A stretch of DNA of 16,859 bases from Sneathiella sp. (GTDB lineage Bacteria; Pseudomonadota; Alphaproteobacteria; Sneathiellales; Sneathiellaceae). The first letter of the stretch is position 1. Each line of letters starts with the position of its first letter. The position numbers were made by a program, and so were the translations under genes. The stretch lies in NCBI GenBank assembly GCA_002732675.1, contig NVRR01000005.1, forward strand, positions 1-16,859, given 5' to 3'. This document shows, piece by piece, positions 16,285-16,859 of this stretch. The notes beneath the pieces are model-generated. The model saw only the letters and a list, made by a program, of their open reading frames with translations. It did not search any database and had not been told where the DNA came from.

Positions 16285-16859
16285 ATGCCGAGCGTCATTA
16301 GCAACGGTCTTTTTCTGGAATATGAAGCCTTTGGGCGGCCCTCGGACCCTGCCGTTATACTGATCGCGGGACTTGGCTTTCAGCTGCTTGACTGGCCCCT
16401 TCCGTTTTGTGAGAAGATCGCCAGCGCTGGATTTTATGTTGTCCGGTTTGATAACCGCGATATAGGTCTTTCCCAGAAGCTGGAAGAAAAAGGTCTCCCG
16501 GATCTTGCCGGTATACTGGCGGATTTGCAGGCTGGTGGTAATCCGCAAATACCCTATCATTTGACCGATATGGCAGTTGATGTGGTGGGGCTGCTTGATG
16601 CTCTTGCCCTCAAGCAGGCACATATTGTCGGCATGTCCATGGGCGGTATGATTGCGCAATTAGTGGCCATATTTTATGCGGATCGTGTGCTGTCCCTGAC
16701 CTCGATTATGGCGTCCAGCGGGGTCAAATATCTACCGCCAGCTTCCGCAAATACGGTTCTAATGGGGGCGCCGGTCAGTCAGGATTTGGAAGATATTGTT
16801 GCTTTCGGTCTTGAGGTCAATGATGTCATCGGCAGCCCCGGGTTTCGCTGGGACCGCGC
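16285..16859 (+). CDS. Alpha/beta hydrolase, 3' truncated by the window end
   Basis: The first 191 codons of an alpha/beta-hydrolase-fold protein; the frame is still open at the window edge. Visible: the oxyanion-region LIAGLGFQL, the segment VVRFDNRDIGLS, and the nucleophile elbow GMSMGG with Ser118. The downstream catalytic Asp and His are outside the window or not identifiable. FDNRDIGLS next to the elbow resembles small-molecule esterases and hydrolases of the RdmC (aclacinomycin methylesterase)-like group, but the substrate cannot be predicted. AGGGG at 16271-16275 lies 9 nt before the ATG, supporting this start. It follows the trxA terminator, so it is probably a separate unit. Confidence 0.88.
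   Translation, partial: MPSVISNGLFLEYEAFGRPSDPAVILIAGLGFQLLDWPLPFCEKIASAGFYVVRFDNRDIGLSQKLEEKGLPDLAGILADLQAGGNPQIPYHLTDMAVDVVGLLDALALKQAHIVGMSMGGMIAQLVAIFYADRVLSLTSIMASSGVKYLPPASANTVLMGAPVSQDLEDIVAFGLEVNDVIGSPGFRWDR

Overview
The window reads as ordinary chromosomal DNA of an alphaproteobacterium. GC looks moderate (mid-50s percent by eye, not computed). All eleven complete genes and both end-truncated genes lie on the plus strand, tightly packed. Three things point to Alphaproteobacteria: a ChvG-type sensor kinase followed by a minimal HPr kinase, RapZ, EIIA(Man) and HPr, then ahcY; an alphaproteobacterial-type AddB/AddA pair; and a DivL-like PAS histidine kinase between ahcY and tsaE. The genus cannot be fixed from the sequence alone. 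The short AhcY (431 aa, no long insertion) argues mildly against a rhizobial or Rhodobacter-type organism.

Layout. (1) Positions 1-3487 hold an envelope-stress and regulatory-PTS cluster: the 3' part of chvG, hprK (kinase domain only), rapZ, an EIIA(Man) gene and ptsH (HPr). No sugar permease (EIIB/C/D) is present, which fits a regulatory rather than a transport PTS. (2) Positions 3488-5008 hold ahcY as its own transcription unit. It has a clear sigma70-like promoter, a perfect 8+8 palindrome directly upstream that looks like an operator, and a strong intrinsic terminator. (3) Positions 5009-15775 hold a long compact unit: DivL-like kinase, tsaE, amgK, murU, addB, addA. From tsaE to addA every junction overlaps (8, 4, 4 and 4 nt), so translation is probably coupled. 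(4) Positions 15776-16254 hold trxA with its own leader and an intrinsic terminator. (5) Positions 16285-16859 hold the 5' part of an alpha/beta hydrolase gene that runs off the window.

Functional themes. Cell-envelope control recurs. ChvG senses envelope or acid stress. HprK, HPr and EIIA form a phosphorelay probably read by other regulators. RapZ controls amino-sugar synthesis in enterobacteria. AmgK and MurU recycle N-acetylmuramic acid into UDP-MurNAc. The DivL-like kinase belongs to the cell-cycle (CckA/CtrA) family. AddAB repairs double-strand breaks, TsaE serves tRNA t6A modification, AhcY clears S-adenosylhomocysteine, and TrxA is a general thiol reductant.

I found no mobile element, CRISPR array, tRNA or rRNA gene, and no undescribed multi-gene system. 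The most useful non-coding observations are the palindrome upstream of ahcY, a hairpin over the hprK translation start, and a palindrome beside an extended -10 element upstream of the DivL-like kinase. No gene-free stretch exceeds about 170 bases.
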